Source: Mycolicibacterium septicum DSM 44393 (GTDB lineage Bacteria; Actinomycetota; Actinomycetes; Mycobacteriales; Mycobacteriaceae). Taken from it: a DNA stretch of 64,000 nt. Shown here one piece after another: positions 15,533-24,216 of the stretch. The notes under the pieces are model-generated. The model was not told where the DNA came from. It saw only the letters and a program-made list of their open reading frames with translations, and ran no database searches. The stretch is taken from NCBI RefSeq assembly GCF_000455325.1, contig NZ_HG322952.1, positions 1,001,702 through 1,065,701 of the forward strand, read 5' to 3'. The stretch's first letter is position 1. Every line of letters starts with the position of its first letter. A program made the translations under genes and the position numbers.

Positions 15533-16450
15533 ATGTCAGACGCCGAATCGGCCGGCCGCGCTTCACCACCCACTGCCCGGGTGGTGGCCATCCTGGATTT
15601 CCTGTCCCGCCATCCGCAGGAGCGGTTCGGGCTCTCCGAGCTCACCCGCCGGGTCGGGCTGAGCAAGCCGACCTGCCTGGGGATCCTGAGCACGCTCACC
15701 GAATCGGGCTATCTGGTGTGCGAAACGGGGGACAACAGCCGGGACAAGTCGTACCGCCTCGGCCCGGCGCTCATCTCGCTCGGCCAGATGGCCCAGGAGT
15801 CGATGCGCGTCAACCCGGCGGCACGGGCGGAATTGCGCGCGCTGTCAGCCGCTTTCGACACCTCCGCGGGCCTGACCGCCGTCGTCGACGACCGGATCAC
15901 CGTGCTGGAGCTGATCGGCCCACCGGGCCGGGATCCCGGGGTGAGGGTCGGGCAGAGCTATCCGTTCGCACCGCCGGTCGGACTGATGTTCGTCCTGTGG
16001 GACGACGACGCGCTGCGTGCCTGGCTGGCCAAGGTCCCGACCATTCCGTTGCGCACCGAATCCGCCCGGCTGCACCGGGTGATCGAAAGCTGCCGCGCAG
16101 ACGGATATCTGGTGGAACGACTGACCCCCGGGGGCCGCAGGCTCTATGCACTGATGGCGGGAATGTCGACCAATCTGCCCGACGAACTTCGTGCGCTGCT
16201 GAGCGAGTTGGTGTCCGATATCGGCGAGCGGGTGTATCTGCGCGACGAGGGACCGGCCGGCCGGAGGCCACATGACATCAGCGTCATCTCCGCGCCGGTG
16301 TTCGACCACTACCAGCGCCAGATCATGGCGGTGTCACTGCACATCGGAACGGCATTGACAGACAAGGAGATCAGCGATCGGGCGCGTGCGCTGGTGGCGA
16401 CGGCCGACGCGCTGACCAAACAGCTCGGCGGAACCAAGCCGGCGTACTGA
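15533..16450 (+). CDS. IclR-family transcriptional regulator
   Basis: 305 residues from the ATG at 15533 with AGGAGG five bases upstream. The N-terminal winged helix-turn-helix spans about residues 15-80 (ERFGLSELTRRVGLSKPTCLGILSTL), followed by an IclR-type effector domain to about residue 270. It is divergent from the Rv3531c-like operon, with the KstR box and the GGTCCAATATTGGACC palindrome between them. It probably senses a small catabolic effector and regulates its neighbours. It is the last gene of the conserved catabolic block; the lipopeptide locus begins just beyond. Confidence 0.85.
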   Translation: MSDAESAGRASPPTARVVAILDFLSRHPQERFGLSELTRRVGLSKPTCLGILSTLTESGYLVCETGDNSRDKSYRLGPALISLGQMAQESMRVNPAARAELRALSAAFDTSAGLTAVVDDRITVLELIGPPGRDPGVRVGQSYPFAPPVGLMFVLWDDDALRAWLAKVPTIPLRTESARLHRVIESCRADGYLVERLTPGGRRLYALMAGMSTNLPDELRALLSELVSDIGERVYLRDEGPAGRRPHDISVISAPVFDHYQRQIMAVSLHIGTALTDKEISDRARALVATADALTKQLGGTKPAY

Positions 16451-16461
16451 GGGCGCTGCGC

Positions 16462-16785
16462 TCAGAAGTTGTTGCAGGTGTCGAAGACCGTCTGCAGCAA
16501 CCCGAGGTACGGCTGGTTGGCCGGTTGAGCGGCGATCCCCTCGGCCATGCGTTGCCGTTGATCCCGCCCGGAGCCCAGGAACTGCCGCAGCACATCCTGG
16601 ACCGCGGGCGACGCCCCGGCCATGGGGCTCTGCGCATTCAGTGCCCCCATCACCTGCGGATAGCTACAGGTGGTGTTGACGGCCGAATCCAGTCTGGGGT
16701 CCGCGGATGCGACACCCGCTCCGGCGGTCAACAACACCGCCAGACCGCCTACTGTGACAGCCAGTTTGACCGAATTTTGCTTCAT
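16462..16785 (-). CDS. Hemophore-like small secreted protein
   Basis: 107 residues. Residues 1-28 form a signal peptide (hydrophobic core LAVTVGGLAVLLTAGAGVAS, cleavage after ASA). The mature part is about 80 residues with two cysteines, in TTCSYPQVMGALNAQ and FDTCNNF, and an alpha-helical middle. This is the layout of the mycobacterial haemophore-related family (Rv0203-type). A ligand-binding role is inferred from the family only. GGAGGAGG precedes the ATG. It lies downstream of the MmpL genes on the same strand, so it could be the last gene of the export operon or a separate unit. Confidence 0.72.
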   Translation of the reverse strand: MKQNSVKLAVTVGGLAVLLTAGAGVASADPRLDSAVNTTCSYPQVMGALNAQSPMAGASPAVQDVLRQFLGSGRDQRQRMAEGIAAQPANQPYLGLLQTVFDTCNNF

Positions 16786-16920
16786 GACGTGTAGACCTCC
16801 TCCCCCGATTTCCGGACTCTAACGCGCAAAGCATGATCACTTACGGGTTTTCGTAATTTGCTGCGCCAGACCCGGCCAGGTATTTGCCCGAGAAAACGGT
16901 TTGCGGTCGAGGCTCGAGCG

Positions 16921-19785
16921 TCAGGGCTCGTCAGGGCGCAAGAACAGCGACCGGACCACCGGCCGGGGAGCCGTGTCGCGCAACAGCATGCTGGCCGGCC
17001 GCTGGCGGACCTGTTGCGGCCACCAGAACCAGCGGCCCAGCAGCGCGGCGATGGACGGCGTCATGAGGGCGCGGACAACGAGAGTGTCCAACAGCAGACC
17101 GATACCGATCGTGGAACCCACCTGGCCGATGATGCGCAGATCGCTGGCCACCATCGACATCATCGTGAACGCGAACACCAGACCCGCGGCGGTCACCACC
17201 TTTCCGCTACCGCCCATGGCCCGGATGATGCCGGTGTTGATCCCGGCACCGATCTCCTCTTTCATCCGGGACACCAGCAACAAGTTGTAGTCGGAACCCA
17301 CCGCCAGCAGGATGATCACCGACATGGCCAGCACCAGCCAGTGCAGATTTATGCCGAGGATGTGCTGCCAGATGAGCACCGAAAGCCCGAACGCCGCCCC
17401 GAGCGACAGCGCCACGGTGCCGACGATGACCAGGGCGGCGATCAAGCTTCGCGTGACCATCAGCATGATGACGAAAATCAGGCAGAGCGCGGCAACTCCC
17501 GCGATCAACAGGTCGTATCTCGAGCCGTCACGCATGTCCTTGAACGTCGGAGCGGTACCGGTCAGGTAGATCTTGGCGCTCTCCAGGGGAGTCAATTTGA
17601 GTGCCTCTTCGGCCGCCCTGTGTACCGCGTCCACCCGTGCAATGCCTTCGGGCGTCGCGGGATCCCCCCGGTGCGAAATGATGAAGCGGACCGACTTCCC
17701 ATCCGGCGAGAAGAACAGGTTCATCGCGCGTTTGAAGTCCTTGTTCTCCAGAACTTCGGGCGGAAGGTAGAACGAGTCATCGTTTCGTGCCGCGTCGAAC
17801 GCCTGCCCCATCGCGGTGGCGTCCTCGCTGACCTCGTCCATCATGGCGATGGAACCTGCCATGGTGCTGTGCATCGTGAGAATAGCGGCCCGCATCGCCT
17901 TCATGCTGTCGATCATCTTCGGGAACTGGGCGATCATCTGGGGCATGAGCACGTCGAGCTGATCGGTTTCCCGACTGAGGTCCAGTACTCCGTCGGAAAC
18001 CTCATCGACTCCGTCGAGTGCGTCGAACAGGGATCGGAACGACCAGCAGAACGGGATGTCGAAGCAGTGCGGCTCCCAGTAGAAGTAATTTCGGATGGGC
18101 CGGAAGAAATCGTCGAAATCGGCGATGTGGTCGCGCAACTCGTCTGTGACCTCCGCCAGTTCCCGCGTGTCCCGGGTCATCTGATGAGTCGTGTTGCTCA
18201 TTCTGAGACCCACGTTGTAGAGACGCTGGGTGATGTTGATCATCGTGGTCATATCGTCGGCCTGCTTCAACAGGTCCTTCATGCGGTTCTTCTGGAACGG
18301 CATGATCTGTTCCTGATTGGCATTCTGCAGGCTGAGCAGGAACGGGATCGAGGTCCGATCGATCGGGTTGCCCTCTGGCCGCGTTATCGCCTGCACGCGG
18401 GATATGCCGGGAACGGCGAAGATCGCCTTGGCCACCTTGTTCAGTATCAGTAGGTCTGCCGGAGTACGCATGTCGTGGTCGGACTCGAGCATGAGGACGT
18501 CGGGGGTCATGCGGGACTGCGGAAAGTGCCTCTCGGCGGCCGCATAGCCGACATTGCCGGGAATGTCGGCAGGCACGTACAGGCGGTCGTTGTAGCTGGT
18601 CTGATAGGCCGGTAGCGCCAACAAACCGATGAGCGCGATCACGCTGGCCGTGACGAGGATGGGCGCCGGCCACCGGACGATCGCCGTCGCCAATCGCCGC
18701 CACCGCCGGACGATGATCTTGCGCTTGGGCTCGAACAACCCGAATCGACCGCCGACTACAAGCGCGGCCGGCACAAGCGTGAGCGCCACCGCGACCGCGA
18801 CGACCATCGCCACGGCGGTGGGAACACCCATCGTCTGGAAATACGGCAGTCGAGCGAAACTCAGACAGAAGATCGCCCCGGCAATGGTCAGGCCGGAACC
18901 CAGAACCACCTTGGCCACACTTCGATACGTGGTGTAGAAAGCGGCGTCCCGGTCCTCGCCGGCCTGACGCGCCTCCTGATAGCGCCCGAGGAAGAATATG
19001 CCGTAGTCGGTTCCTACCGCGATCCCCAGCGATACCAGCAAGTTGACCGCGAATGTCGACAGCCCGATGACCTGATGTACACCGAGTAGCGCGACCACTC
19101 CACGGGCCGCCTGAACCTGTATTCCCACCATCAGCAGAAGCAGGACCGCGGTGACGATCGAACGGTAGACGAGGAGCAGCATCGTCAGGATCACCACGAG
19201 CGACACCACGGTGATCTTGATGATGGACTTGTCTCCGGCGTGGTTCATATCCGAGACCAACGGTGCGGGGCCCGTGACGTAGGCCTTCAACCCCGGGGGT
19301 GGCGGTGTACGGTCCACGATTCCCCGGACGGCGTCCACCGACTCGTTCGCCAGCGATTCGCCTTGATTACCAGCCAGATTCAGCTGGACATAAACAGCTT
19401 TGTCGTCGGCGCTCTGGACTGCGGGCGCCGTGAGCGGATCACCCCAGTAGTCCTGCACGTGCTGCACATGGCGGGTGTCGGCTTTCAACTGCCGGATCAA
19501 ATCGCTGTAGTAGCGGTGGGCTTCGTCCCCGAGAGGCTGGTCGCTCTCCAGCACGATCATTGCCACGCTGTCAGAATCGGATTCGCCGAAGCTCTTGCCC
19601 ATGCGCTGCGCCGCCTGGAACGACGGGGCGTCTTGGGGAACCAGCGAGACCGAATACTGCCGCCCCACATGCTCGAGCGACGGAACGGCGAAAGTCAGTG
19701 CCGCGACGATCACGAGCCAGCCGAGGATGATCAGCACCGCCAGGCGGTGGATCATCCGCGCAATGAACGGTGGACGGTCGTTCAA
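16921..19785 (-). CDS. MmpL-family RND lipid exporter (second of tandem pair)
   Basis: About 954 residues. I choose a TTG at 19785 as start, five bases after the upstream MmpL stop, because it yields the usual MmpL opening (NDRPPFIARMIHRLAVLII); the frame is open further up to 19902 but overlaps the neighbour. It has the two-repeat RND layout: N-terminal helix, porter domain, helix bundle with TDYGIFFLGRYQEARQAGED, a coiled-coil-rich second periplasmic domain with cysteines in EPHCFDIPFCWS, and GSDYNLLLVSRMKEE in the second bundle. The DY pairs are the proton-relay residues. It is paralogous to the adjacent MmpL, resembling the MmpL4a/4b pair that exports glycopeptidolipid. The cargo is probably the lipopeptide made by this locus. 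Confidence 0.88.
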   Translation of the reverse strand: MNDRPPFIARMIHRLAVLIILGWLVIVAALTFAVPSLEHVGRQYSVSLVPQDAPSFQAAQRMGKSFGESDSDSVAMIVLESDQPLGDEAHRYYSDLIRQLKADTRHVQHVQDYWGDPLTAPAVQSADDKAVYVQLNLAGNQGESLANESVDAVRGIVDRTPPPPGLKAYVTGPAPLVSDMNHAGDKSIIKITVVSLVVILTMLLLVYRSIVTAVLLLLMVGIQVQAARGVVALLGVHQVIGLSTFAVNLLVSLGIAVGTDYGIFFLGRYQEARQAGEDRDAAFYTTYRSVAKVVLGSGLTIAGAIFCLSFARLPYFQTMGVPTAVAMVVAVAVALTLVPAALVVGGRFGLFEPKRKIIVRRWRRLATAIVRWPAPILVTASVIALIGLLALPAYQTSYNDRLYVPADIPGNVGYAAAERHFPQSRMTPDVLMLESDHDMRTPADLLILNKVAKAIFAVPGISRVQAITRPEGNPIDRTSIPFLLSLQNANQEQIMPFQKNRMKDLLKQADDMTTMINITQRLYNVGLRMSNTTHQMTRDTRELAEVTDELRDHIADFDDFFRPIRNYFYWEPHCFDIPFCWSFRSLFDALDGVDEVSDGVLDLSRETDQLDVLMPQMIAQFPKMIDSMKAMRAAILTMHSTMAGSIAMMDEVSEDATAMGQAFDAARNDDSFYLPPEVLENKDFKRAMNLFFSPDGKSVRFIISHRGDPATPEGIARVDAVHRAAEEALKLTPLESAKIYLTGTAPTFKDMRDGSRYDLLIAGVAALCLIFVIMLMVTRSLIAALVIVGTVALSLGAAFGLSVLIWQHILGINLHWLVLAMSVIILLAVGSDYNLLLVSRMKEEIGAGINTGIIRAMGGSGKVVTAAGLVFAFTMMSMVASDLRIIGQVGSTIGIGLLLDTLVVRALMTPSIAALLGRWFWWPQQVRQRPASMLLRDTAPRPVVRSLFLRPDEP

Positions 19786-19790
19786 CGCGG

Positions 19791-22673
19791 TCAGCGTTCG
19801 TCGGGTTTCAGCAAGAGCGAGCGGACCAGTGGGCGAGGGCCGGTGGGCCGCAGAAGCGCGCTGGCGGGCCTCTGACGAACGTGTAGCGGCCACCAGAACC
19901 ACCGGCCCAGCAGGGCGGCGATGGACGGCGTCATGAGTGCGCGCACGATCAGGGTGTCGAACAGCAGGCCGATGCCGATCGTGGAACCCACCTGACCGAT
20001 GGTGCGCACGTCGCTGGCCAACAACGCAAACATGGTTGCGGCGAACACCAGACCCGCTGCGGTCACCACCTTTCCACTGCCGGCCATGGCGCGGATGATG
20101 CCGGTGTTGATACCCGCGCTGATTTCCTCCTTCATCCGGGACACCAGCAGCAGGTTGTAGTCAGAACCGACAGCCAGAAGAATGATCAGGGCGATGGCGA
20201 GCACGATCCAGTTCAACTGGATTCCGAGAATGTGCTGCCAGATGAGCACCGAAAGCCCGAACGCCGCCCCGAGCGACAGGGCGACCGTTCCGACGATCAC
20301 CAAGGCCGCGACCAAGCTCCTGATCATGATGAGCATGATGATGAAGATCAGGCACAGCGCGGCGATTCCGGCGATCAGCAGGTCATAGGTCGACCCGTCT
20401 ACCTGATCTTTCGCCATCGCCGAGGTGCCGGTGAGGTACAGCCTGGCGTTTTCCAAGGGCGTTCCCTTGAGGGCCTCCTCTGCCGCAGTCCTGATCGGAT
20501 TGACCCGCGCAATGCCTTCGGGTGTCGCGGGATCCCCTCGCTGGGAGATCAGCAGTCGTGCAGTTTTCCCATCCGGCGACAAGAACACGTCCATGACCCG
20601 TTTGAAGTCGGCGTTCTTGAAGACAGCAGGAGGGATGTAGAAGGAATCGTCGTTCTGGGCGTCGTCGAAGGCTCTGCCCATAGCGGTTGCACCATCGGAC
20701 ATCTCATCCATCTGCGAGAGAATCCCCGCCATGGTGCTGCGCATCGCCAACATCATGGTCCGCGTGCTCTGCATCGTCGCGATCATGGCGGGGAACTGGG
20801 CGATCATCTGCGGCAGGAGCAGGTTGAGTTGATCGAGGTTTCCGATCAGCCGGTGCATTGTCACGGTGAGCTTGTCGACACCGTCAAGCGTCTCGAAGAG
20901 GGACTTTATCGACCAGCACAGCGGGATGTTGAAGCAGTGCGGCTCCCAGTACAGGTAATTGCGAACCGGCCGCCAGAAGTCATCGAAGTCCGCCATGTGG
21001 TCCCGCAACTCGAGCGTGACGTCTTCCAGGTCGTGTGTCTTGCCGACCAGGCTGTTGGTCGCGGTAGCGAGTTGCTGCATCAACTCGAACATGCGCTGCA
21101 TCACGGCGATCGTTTTTGTGATCTCGTCGGCCTGGGCGAGCAGATCATTCATCCGGGCCTTCTGAAACGGCAAAAGCTGCAGTTGGCCCGCGTTCGAGGA
21201 ACTGATGATGAACGGAATCGTCGTGTGCTTGAGGGGAACCCCCTCGGGCCGGGTCGCCGACTGCACCCGGGAAACCCCGGGAACGGACAGCACCCCTTTG
21301 GCGAGTTTGTTCAGGATCAGGAAGTCCGCCGAGTTACGCATATCGTGGTCGGCCTCGACCAATAACACGTCGGGCGATGCCGTCAGCGACTGCGTAAAGT
21401 GCCGGGCGGCAGCGTCATACCCGGCATTGGCGGGAATGTCCTTGGGCAGATACTGCTGGTCGTTATAGCCGGGCTGGTACGCGGGCAGCGCCAACAAGCC
21501 GATCAGCGATACAGCGCACGCCGCCACCAGAATGGGTGCGGGCCAGCGAACGATCGCCGTACCGATCCGGCGCCACCGACGGACGCTGATCTTGCGTTTG
21601 GGCTCGAACAGTTTGAATCGACTCCCCAGCGACAGAACCGCCGGGATCAAGGTCAGCGCAACCGCAACCGCAACCACCATGCCCAGGGCGCACGGGATAC
21701 CCAGGGTCCGGAAGTAGGGCAGGCGGGTGAAGCTGAGGCAGAAAACCGCGCCGGCGATGGTCAATCCCGATGCCAGCACAACCTTGCCGACGCTGCGATA
21801 GGTGGTGTAGAAGGCGGTTTCCCGGTCCTCCCCCGCCTGGCGCGCCTCTTGATAGCGCCCGACGAAAAAGATGCCGTAGTCGGTGCCCGCCGCGATGCCG
21901 AGGGTCACCAGGAGATTGACGGCGTAGGTGGACAGACCGATGAAGCCTTGATCGCCGAGAAGTGCGACAACCCCTCGCGCCACCTGCAATTGGATTCCGA
22001 CCAGGAAAAGCAGGATCACCGCCGTGAAGATCGAGCGGAAGAAGAACAGGAGCATCGCCAGGATGACCGCGAGGCTCAGACCCGTCACCAGTAGGACCGT
22101 CCGGTTGCCGCTCGCACTCAGGTCAGCGACTGTTGCCGCCGGACCGGTGACATAGGCTTTGACGCCCGGCGGCGGCGAACTCCGTTCGACGATGCCCCGG
22201 ACCGCTTCGAGGGACTCGTTCGACAGTGCCTGACCGAGGTCGCCCGCGAGACCCAGCTGGACGTACACAGCCTTGTTGTCGGCGCTTTCCGCTGCCCCCG
22301 CCATCAGCGGATCGCCCCAGAAATCCTGCACGTGCTGGACGTGCGCCGGGTCTGCCTTAAGCTGACGAATCAAATCGTCGTAATACCGGTGCGCCTCGTC
22401 ACCGAGGGGTTGGTCACCCTCCAGGACGATGATCGCCACGCTGTTCGACGTCGCTTCGCCGAAGTTCGTGCCCATCCGCTGGATCGCCTCGAACGACGGC
22501 GCATCGTTGGGGATCAGTGATACGGAGTGCTCTTTCTCCACCTGCTCCAGCGGGGGGACGACCGCGGCCAGGACATAGGCAATCACCAGCCAGCCGATGA
22601 TGAGCGGTACCGCCAGCAGTCGGATCATCCGTGGGATGAACGGCGGTTTGGTGTTCGCGTCCCGGGTGCTCAT
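19791..22673 (-). CDS. MmpL-family RND lipid exporter (first of tandem pair)
   Basis: 960 residues from the ATG at 22673 (MSTRDANTKPPFIPRMIR). That ATG overlaps the MmpS stop by four bases (ATGA), which settles the start. Motifs are as in its paralogue: TDYGIFFVGRYQEARQAGED, GSDYNLLLVSRMKEE, and the cysteine pair in EPHCFNIPLCWS. MmpL proteins move lipids across the inner membrane using the proton gradient. A tandem MmpL pair behind one MmpS is the arrangement of the glycopeptidolipid exporter mmpS4-mmpL4a-mmpL4b. Several segments are nearly identical to the downstream copy, pointing to tandem duplication. Confidence 0.9.
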   Translation of the reverse strand: MSTRDANTKPPFIPRMIRLLAVPLIIGWLVIAYVLAAVVPPLEQVEKEHSVSLIPNDAPSFEAIQRMGTNFGEATSNSVAIIVLEGDQPLGDEAHRYYDDLIRQLKADPAHVQHVQDFWGDPLMAGAAESADNKAVYVQLGLAGDLGQALSNESLEAVRGIVERSSPPPGVKAYVTGPAATVADLSASGNRTVLLVTGLSLAVILAMLLFFFRSIFTAVILLFLVGIQLQVARGVVALLGDQGFIGLSTYAVNLLVTLGIAAGTDYGIFFVGRYQEARQAGEDRETAFYTTYRSVGKVVLASGLTIAGAVFCLSFTRLPYFRTLGIPCALGMVVAVAVALTLIPAVLSLGSRFKLFEPKRKISVRRWRRIGTAIVRWPAPILVAACAVSLIGLLALPAYQPGYNDQQYLPKDIPANAGYDAAARHFTQSLTASPDVLLVEADHDMRNSADFLILNKLAKGVLSVPGVSRVQSATRPEGVPLKHTTIPFIISSSNAGQLQLLPFQKARMNDLLAQADEITKTIAVMQRMFELMQQLATATNSLVGKTHDLEDVTLELRDHMADFDDFWRPVRNYLYWEPHCFNIPLCWSIKSLFETLDGVDKLTVTMHRLIGNLDQLNLLLPQMIAQFPAMIATMQSTRTMMLAMRSTMAGILSQMDEMSDGATAMGRAFDDAQNDDSFYIPPAVFKNADFKRVMDVFLSPDGKTARLLISQRGDPATPEGIARVNPIRTAAEEALKGTPLENARLYLTGTSAMAKDQVDGSTYDLLIAGIAALCLIFIIMLIMIRSLVAALVIVGTVALSLGAAFGLSVLIWQHILGIQLNWIVLAIALIILLAVGSDYNLLLVSRMKEEISAGINTGIIRAMAGSGKVVTAAGLVFAATMFALLASDVRTIGQVGSTIGIGLLFDTLIVRALMTPSIAALLGRWFWWPLHVRQRPASALLRPTGPRPLVRSLLLKPDER

Positions 22674-23098
22674 GCGGCCTTCAGAAGGCAATAGGTGAAC
22701 GCGCTTTCACCGGTCTCGACCTTCTCCGACTTGACCTCGTCATCCACAATGATGCGGCAGCCGATCCTGTTGCTATCGCCCTGCGCTATGACATTGACCA
22801 TGGACGTGGCCTCGGTCATCGGGAACTTCAACGACCATGGCAGGCTCGCGCCTTCGACAAACCGCGGCTCCGCGTCGACATCGAAGTAGCTGATGTTCGC
22901 CACCGTCCCCGGTGGTCCGAACACCTCGTACACGAGTTGTTTGGGATCGTAGGGCTTTCGTTTCTCGAGCTCTGTGTCGGCGTACGCGGGCCGGGTCTGT
23001 GAGCCGAACACACCGTGCAGCCGCAGGACGGTGAATCCTCCGGCGCCGAGGACGACCAGTACCAGCAGCGGAATCCATAACCGCTTCAGAACCCCCAA
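22670..23098 (-). CDS. MmpS-family accessory protein (MmpS4-like)
   Basis: About 142 residues from a TTG at 23098, with AGGGGG eight bases upstream; this gives GVLKRLWIPLLVLVVLGAGG, which aligns with the start of MmpS4. The frame is open to an ATG at 23179, but that extension has no family similarity. There is one N-terminal membrane helix (residues 7-25), then a periplasmic beta-sandwich domain with VYEVFGPPGTVANISYFDVD and a cysteine pair (RIGCRII, FTYCLL). MmpS proteins work with the cognate MmpL. Its stop overlaps the MmpL start, so the genes form one operon. Confidence 0.85.
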   Translation of the reverse strand: MGVLKRLWIPLLVLVVLGAGGFTVLRLHGVFGSQTRPAYADTELEKRKPYDPKQLVYEVFGPPGTVANISYFDVDAEPRFVEGASLPWSLKFPMTEATSMVNVIAQGDSNRIGCRIIVDDEVKSEKVETGESAFTYCLLKAA

Positions 23099-23392
23099 AG
23101 CACGAACCCCCTGAATCCGTGGCCTAGTCCGGACAATCCAATTTGTGGAGACCGGCGATGCAGATATTCCGCCACCCATGCCATGCCGGCAACTCGAATG
23201 CGGTGCGCATCCGGGACCGGCCGTGAGCAGGGGTCACGGCATACACGCGGCACATCGAGCAGGACAATCCGGACCTGACCAGTAGAGCATTCAGGCGACC
23301 TCCATATCTGCTCATTCCCAAGGTGATACGGGATCGTAATGCATTTGGCGCGACCTCCGGCGCGGAACGGAATTTAACGCGACTAACGGTTC
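23099..23392. other. Intergenic region between hydrolase and mmpS
   Basis: About 294 bases between two same-strand genes. No convincing ORF was found. It is somewhat richer in A and T than the flanking genes and probably holds the promoter of the mmpS-mmpL-mmpL operon. Confidence 0.4.
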
Positions 23393-24193
23393 TCACGGGA
23401 TTGAATGACCATTGTTTGACTCTGCAAAGAAATTCAAGATTACCGAGTTCACCAAATTCGGCCGTTCCAGGAATCCGAGGTGCCCGGCGTCGGCGATCTC
23501 GACGTAGCGCCCGTGCGGCAGTGCATCTGCCACCTCCGCTCCGAGGTGTGGCGGCATCACCAGGTCATCGGCGAATCCGATCACGAGCACCGGTGTGGTG
23601 ATCGTCCGGTAGGCGGGCCTGCGGTCGTTCTGCGGCGCCACGCCGTACTGAGCGCGAACCCCGGGTGTCAGCTTTGCGGGCCACCTGGTGAAGGTGTCGA
23701 TCCAGTCCCGAACGGCAGCCTCGTTGTTCAAGGTCTTCGGTGAAAAGTTCTCCAGTAGGCGCAGTTTCGCCTCGTATGTGGGCGGCAGCTCGACGTCGGC
23801 CCTGGCAAGGTCGCGTTCGGCGGTTCGGAAGAACTCGCGCGTCAGATCGTGGCGGCCCCGGGTGGCCATCAGCGCCGCCTGACTCACCAACCCGGGCCGG
23901 GACAGCATCAGTTCCTGCGCGATATATGAGCCCATCGAGACCGCAACCACCCGGACCGGTGCGACGTCGAGTCGCTCGAGCAACTGCACAGTGTCGGCCA
24001 CCATCGTTGCCGACGAGAAGCCGTCGGTGTCCGCCGTCGCGCCGACGCCCCTGTTGTCGAACGTGATGACGCGATAGCCCGCGGCGCGAAATGCCGGCAC
24101 CTGATAGAGATCCCAGGTGCGCCCGACGCCGCCCTGCCCGGCGATGAACAGCACAGGATCACCGTCGCCGCGGTCTTCATAGGCCAGGTTCAC
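23393..24193 (-). CDS. Alpha/beta hydrolase next to the FAAL gene
   Basis: 266 residues with the alpha/beta-hydrolase fold. The nucleophile elbow is VVAVSMGSYIAQELM (Ser near residue 107), the acid is likely in FADDLVMPP, and the histidine in DAGHLGFLERP near the C-terminus. The oxyanion region is LFIAGQGGVGRTWDL. It starts 24 bases after the FAAL stop and probably shares its transcript. It could be an editing type II thioesterase, a lipase/esterase acting on the acyl donor, or a hydrolase of the product; the sequence alone does not decide. Confidence 0.75.
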   Translation of the reverse strand: MNLAYEDRGDGDPVLFIAGQGGVGRTWDLYQVPAFRAAGYRVITFDNRGVGATADTDGFSSATMVADTVQLLERLDVAPVRVVAVSMGSYIAQELMLSRPGLVSQAALMATRGRHDLTREFFRTAERDLARADVELPPTYEAKLRLLENFSPKTLNNEAAVRDWIDTFTRWPAKLTPGVRAQYGVAPQNDRRPAYRTITTPVLVIGFADDLVMPPHLGAEVADALPHGRYVEIADAGHLGFLERPNLVNSVILNFFAESNNGHSIP

Positions 24194-24216
24194 GTCCTAC
24201 GCGCCCGGACAGGTGA

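Noticed and set aside
16450..16921. Insertion sequence or integration site at the border of the lipopeptide locus
   Set aside because: No transposase, inverted terminal repeats, target duplication or tRNA is visible at the border.
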